64,000 nucleotides of DNA from Clostridium cuniculi. GTDB taxonomy: Bacteria; Bacillota; Clostridia; Clostridiales; Clostridiaceae. Position 1 is the stretch's first letter. Every line of letters starts with the position of its first letter. Location: NCBI RefSeq assembly GCF_004353185.1, contig NZ_SMUS01000004.1, positions 101,930 to 165,929 on the forward strand, read 5' to 3'. Shown here piece after piece: positions 60,755 through 64,000 of this stretch. The translations under genes and the position numbers were made by a program. A model generated the notes under the pieces. The model saw only the letters and a list, made by a program, of their open reading frames with translations. It did no database searches and was not told the DNA's origin.

Positions 60755-60818
60755 ATAATCTGTGCAAACTTCAAAATATTATATAATAAATTATTAATAT
60801 GAAGTAAGCACAGATTAT
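60755..60818. repeat. Inverted repeat between the GGDEF gene and trkH
   Basis: ATAATCTGTGC (60755-60765) and GCACAGATTAT (60808-60818) are perfect complements, with CTTCA/TGAAG pairing inside. It lies at the ends of two convergent genes and may act as a weak bidirectional terminator. Confidence 0.55.
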
Positions 60819-60840
60819 ATCATTTCTAAATTAATAAACT

Positions 60841-62289
60841 TTAATATCTTTTTTTCCAAAGTGATGGACTAAATAATATTAACATCGGATATATTTCAAG
60901 CCTTCCAGCTAACATGCAAAATGATAAAACTATTTTACTTAAATCAGAAAAAGCAGCATAGTTTCCTGTAGGTCCCACTAGTTCTAATCCAGGTCCTATA
61001 TTACTTAAAGTTGCTATTACTGATGTAACAGTAGTAGTAATATCAAAATTATCAAATGATATTATGAATATGGCAATTAATGCAATAATTATATATGCAA
61101 ATATAAATAAAAATACTCCTGATATAGTTTCTTCATTAACAACATTTCCATCTATTTTTACACTTTTAACTCTTCTAGGATGTAATATCTTATCTATTTC
61201 TCTTCTTATAGCCTTGAATATTATTACTATTCTTATGGTCTTAATTCCACCACCAGTTGATCCAGCCATTGCTCCCATAAACATAAGCATAACTAAAATC
61301 ATTTTACTAAGTGTAGGCCATAAATTATAATCAGTTGTTGCATACCCTGTACTTGTAACAACTGATGCTACTTGGAATGCTGAATCTCTTACTGATAAAC
61401 CTATATTTCCATTATTAAAAGGTAATATATTAATTGTTATAATAATAATAGCTCCAAAAATAGCTATTAAATACCACTTCAACTCTTCACTTTTAAAGAA
61501 AGCTTTTATATTTCCCCTTATAATTTGGAAATATAAAACGAAGTTTACTCCAAATAAAAGCATAAATATAGTGATAATCCATTCCACTGCTGGATTATTA
61601 AATGCAGCTACACTAGCATTCATATTAGAAAATCCTCCTGTTCCAGCAGTTCCTAAAGCATGAATAATAGCATCATACCAAGACATTCCTGCAAACTTTA
61701 AGAATATTGTCTGAATTACCGTTAATACAAAATAAATTGCATATAATATCTTAGCTGTTTGTTTTATCTTAGGAACTATTTTACCTGGAGTTGGTCCAGG
61801 ACTCTCTGCTTTTAATAAATGTATAGTACTACCATTAAAGGATGGCATTAATGCTAAAATAAATATAAGGAATCCCATTCCTCCTACCCAATGTGTAAAA
61901 CTTCTCCAAAACAATATACCTTTAGGTAAGGTTTGAATTTCAGTTAATATAGATGCACCAGTAGTAGTAAACCCAGAGGAAGCTTCAAAAAATGCATCTA
62001 TTATAGATGGTATTGTACCACTAAAAACAAAAGGTAATGCACCAAAAAAAGAAATTGCTATCCAGGCTAATCCTACAGTAACAAATCCTTCTTTCATATA
62101 TATGTCTTTACTTTTTCCTTTAATTCTTGTAAGTACTATATATATAGGAATCATTATTATTATAGTATATAAGAATGCACTAGCATCCCCTTGACCATAA
62201 TAAAATGCTACTAAAAAAGGAATTATTAAAAGTAACAACTCATATTTTATAACTTGCCCAATTATATTTAATACAGCTGGAAAATTCAT
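60841..62289 (-). CDS. trkH: Trk/Ktr potassium transporter membrane subunit
   Basis: 482 residues, about ten membrane segments. The four pore loops with filter glycines can be seen: SSGFTTTGASI, GTAGTGGFSNM, ASVVTSTGYATTDY and LSNIGPGLE. It takes up K+ under control of the cytosolic TrkA ring. Start overlaps the trkA stop by one base (TAATG), which implies coupled translation. Confidence 0.95.
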   Translation of the reverse strand: MNFPAVLNIIGQVIKYELLLLIIPFLVAFYYGQGDASAFLYTIIIMIPIYIVLTRIKGKSKDIYMKEGFVTVGLAWIAISFFGALPFVFSGTIPSIIDAFFEASSGFTTTGASILTEIQTLPKGILFWRSFTHWVGGMGFLIFILALMPSFNGSTIHLLKAESPGPTPGKIVPKIKQTAKILYAIYFVLTVIQTIFLKFAGMSWYDAIIHALGTAGTGGFSNMNASVAAFNNPAVEWIITIFMLLFGVNFVLYFQIIRGNIKAFFKSEELKWYLIAIFGAIIIITINILPFNNGNIGLSVRDSAFQVASVVTSTGYATTDYNLWPTLSKMILVMLMFMGAMAGSTGGGIKTIRIVIIFKAIRREIDKILHPRRVKSVKIDGNVVNEETISGVFLFIFAYIIIALIAIFIISFDNFDITTTVTSVIATLSNIGPGLELVGPTGNYAAFSDLSKIVLSFCMLAGRLEIYPMLILFSPSLWKKRY

Positions 62290-63653
62290 TATTTATTTCC
62301 TCCAGCAACTATATGATTTATATCAACTATTTTATCTCTTTTAGTTATTATAATAACTCTATCTCCAATTTCTATTTTATCATCTCCAGATGGAATTATT
62401 ATTTTATCATCTCTAACTATTGTAGCCACTATTACATCATTCATAATATTAACATCTTTTAATTTTTTGTTTATGAATTTAACATCATCTTTAATTAAGA
62501 ATTCAACAGCCTCAGCTTTCTCATCAAATATTTTATAAATATTTTCTATACAACACTTATTTTTATTCTTTAAAAAACGTATATACTTTAATATTTTATT
62601 TGCTGTTATAGCTTTAGGACTAATTATTGTATCTATTCCAACATTTTTGGCTATAACATTATAATTAAATCTAGTAATCTTAGTTATTACATTTTTAACA
62701 TTATTATTTATTGCAAATAAAGATGTAATTATATTTTCCTCATCTCTACCTGTTAACGCAATAAATGCATCAGCATCTTGAAGGTTTTCTGATAAAAGTA
62801 ACTCATGATCGGTTCCATCACCATTAATTACAATTGCATCTGGTAATGTTTCATTTAATTCAATACACTTATTCATATCAAACTCTATTATTTTAGATGT
62901 AACCCCTAGTTTATCAATTATGTTAACTAAATAATGAGTAATTCTTCCTCCACCTATTATTAATGGATTTCTTATTTTATCTTGAAATTTTCCTAATTTT
63001 TTAAAGAAGGCTTCTATTTTTTTATGCTCACCTATTACATAAATTTTATCATCTTTACATAATACAAAATCACCACTAGGTATGTGTATATTTCCATCCC
63101 TTTCAATTCCTGTAATTAATATTGAATCCTTAAAGTATTTAATATCGCAAATTGCATATCCATCTAATCCGTCATTTTCAAGTATAGTAAATCCAACTAG
63201 ATCAACTTTTCCTTTAGCAAATGTATCAACACTTCTTACTGATGGAAACTTTATTAATTTAGCTATTTCTAAAGCCGCTTCTTTTTCTGGATTTATTACT
63301 AAATCAATACCTAATTCATCTTTAAGCATTAATATCTCCTCAGAGTATTGTGGTCCTCTTACTCTAGCAATTGTATATTTTGCTCCTAATTTCTTTGCAG
63401 CTAATGAGCATAACATATTTACTTCATCGCTTCCAGTAACTGATATTACTAAATCAGACTTGCTTATACCGGCTTCATGAAGAACCTTTAAACTAGTACC
63501 ATTTCCCTTAACACCCATTACATCTAACTTTTCTATAATTGAGTTTAAAACCTCTATATTATTATCAATTACAGTTATATTATCTCCTTCATTCGAAAGA
63601 AATTTAGCTAAGGTATATCCTACTTTACCGGCTCCAATAATTATGACTTCCAT
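62289..63653 (-). CDS. trkA: Trk potassium uptake regulator TrkA
   Basis: 454 residues with two RCK units: nucleotide-binding IIGAGKVGYTLAKFL (residue 4 on) and IIGGGRITHYLVNII (near 230), each followed by a TrkA-C domain. It gates TrkH in response to nucleotides. AAGGGG precedes the ATG. First gene of the trkAH operon. Confidence 0.95.
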   Translation of the reverse strand: MEVIIIGAGKVGYTLAKFLSNEGDNITVIDNNIEVLNSIIEKLDVMGVKGNGTSLKVLHEAGISKSDLVISVTGSDEVNMLCSLAAKKLGAKYTIARVRGPQYSEEILMLKDELGIDLVINPEKEAALEIAKLIKFPSVRSVDTFAKGKVDLVGFTILENDGLDGYAICDIKYFKDSILITGIERDGNIHIPSGDFVLCKDDKIYVIGEHKKIEAFFKKLGKFQDKIRNPLIIGGGRITHYLVNIIDKLGVTSKIIEFDMNKCIELNETLPDAIVINGDGTDHELLLSENLQDADAFIALTGRDEENIITSLFAINNNVKNVITKITRFNYNVIAKNVGIDTIISPKAITANKILKYIRFLKNKNKCCIENIYKIFDEKAEAVEFLIKDDVKFINKKLKDVNIMNDVIVATIVRDDKIIIPSGDDKIEIGDRVIIITKRDKIVDINHIVAGGNK

Positions 63654-63710
63654 ATTTTTTACCCCTTATTAGTAATAATATTATTTTTCTTGTGTATTAA
63701 TTTTAATATT

Positions 63711-63748
63711 TAAAAAAAAATAAAGCTAGAATTCAATTCTAGCTTTAT
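63711..63748 (-). terminator. Terminator of the rRNA-tRNA-Asn operon
   Basis: ATAAAGCTAGAAT and ATTCTAGCTTTAT pair around TCA just after tRNA-Asn; the plus-strand A run before it gives a U tract on the minus strand. Confidence 0.85.
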
Positions 63749-63749
63749 C

Positions 63750-63824
<75 letters not shown>

Positions 63825-63878
63825 TTATTATAAGAGAATTTATTCTCTGAAAATTGCATATGAATTATTTTTATTATT

Positions 63879-64000
63879 GGTCAAGCCCTCGACCTATTAG
63901 TATCAGTCAGCTACATACGTTACCGCACTTACACCTCTGACCTATCAACCTTGTGTTCTTCAAGGGGTCTTACTAGCTTATGCTATGGGAAATCTCATCT
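63879..64000 (-). rRNA. 23S rRNA, 3' end (rest beyond the window)
   Basis: The minus strand reads the conserved 23S end, including AGCTGACTGATACTAATAGG and TCGAGGGCTTGACC. The exact 3' terminus is taken as 63879, plus or minus a few bases. No 5S gene lies between it and tRNA-Asn. Confidence 0.93.

Overview
The window is a 64 kb piece of a low-GC, endospore-forming anaerobe, almost certainly Clostridium sensu stricto. The evidence is very A+T-rich intergenic DNA, strong AGGAGG-type ribosome binding sites with several TTG and GTG starts, a sporulation gene set (spoIIQ, spoIIID, mbl, spoIID, spoIIR, sipL, yabG, yyaC, CotS-family proteins), a clostridial thiolase with a Rex-type operator, and the order rpiB-upp-dCMP deaminase-atp operon. 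Most genes are on the minus strand. Species cannot be fixed from sequence reading alone.

Layout. 1-6.7 kb: recD2 (runs off the left edge), nagA, metK behind a SAM-I riboswitch with a greatly enlarged P3 arm, a six-tRNA operon (three Tyr, two Thr, one Val) and the spore protease homologue yyaC. 6.7-12.4 kb: a sporulation and envelope block (mbl, spoIIID, spoIIQ, spoIID, murA, ywmB). 12.6-19.3 kb: the F-type ATP synthase operon atpIBEFHAGDC. 19.9-24.9 kb: thlA with an operator palindrome over its start region, dCMP deaminase, upp, rpiB and the Sua5-type threonylcarbamoyl-AMP synthase. 25-31 kb: prfA, a YqhQ-PrmC fusion, tdk, rpmE and rho. 31-36 kb: pyrG, a DnaA-domain-IV-like small protein, a DUF1934 protein, a PP-loop/NFACT-R protein, spoIIR and ispE. 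36-44 kb: cyanophycin genes cphA and cphB, the coat morphogenesis gene sipL, an orphan small-RNA candidate, veg and yabG. 43-50 kb: a spore-coat cluster in which a CotS-type kinase-fold gene divergent from a family-4 glycosyltransferase occurs twice, with two further kinase-fold genes between, one of them reduced. 50-54.8 kb: an HtrA-type protease, a degenerate alpha/beta hydrolase, tsaD, a RusA-like nuclease and an SGNH hydrolase. 55-63.7 kb: a FAD oxidoreductase with tldE/tldD, a PAS-GGDEF diguanylate cyclase and the Trk potassium system. The right edge holds tRNA-Asn and the 3' end of 23S rRNA.

Functional themes are sporulation (mother-cell and forespore channel and signal proteins, coat assembly, possible glycosylation), translation and tRNA modification (RF1 and its methyltransferase, TsaC/TsaD-type t6A synthesis, L31), energy (proton-type F-ATPase, thiolase) and nucleotide salvage.

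The strongest candidates for something undescribed are a family of about 200-nt structured elements (26,301-26,501; 55,200-55,402; a diverged relative at 54,784-54,978), each just beyond the stop codon of a gene and in the same orientation relative to it, with helices kept by compensatory changes. Next are a predicted 87-nt stand-alone RNA at 41,736-41,822 and a heptanucleotide-repeat expansion inside the metK riboswitch. Starts were revised from the longest open frame wherever a ribosome binding site pointed to an internal codon. No database or folding program was used.
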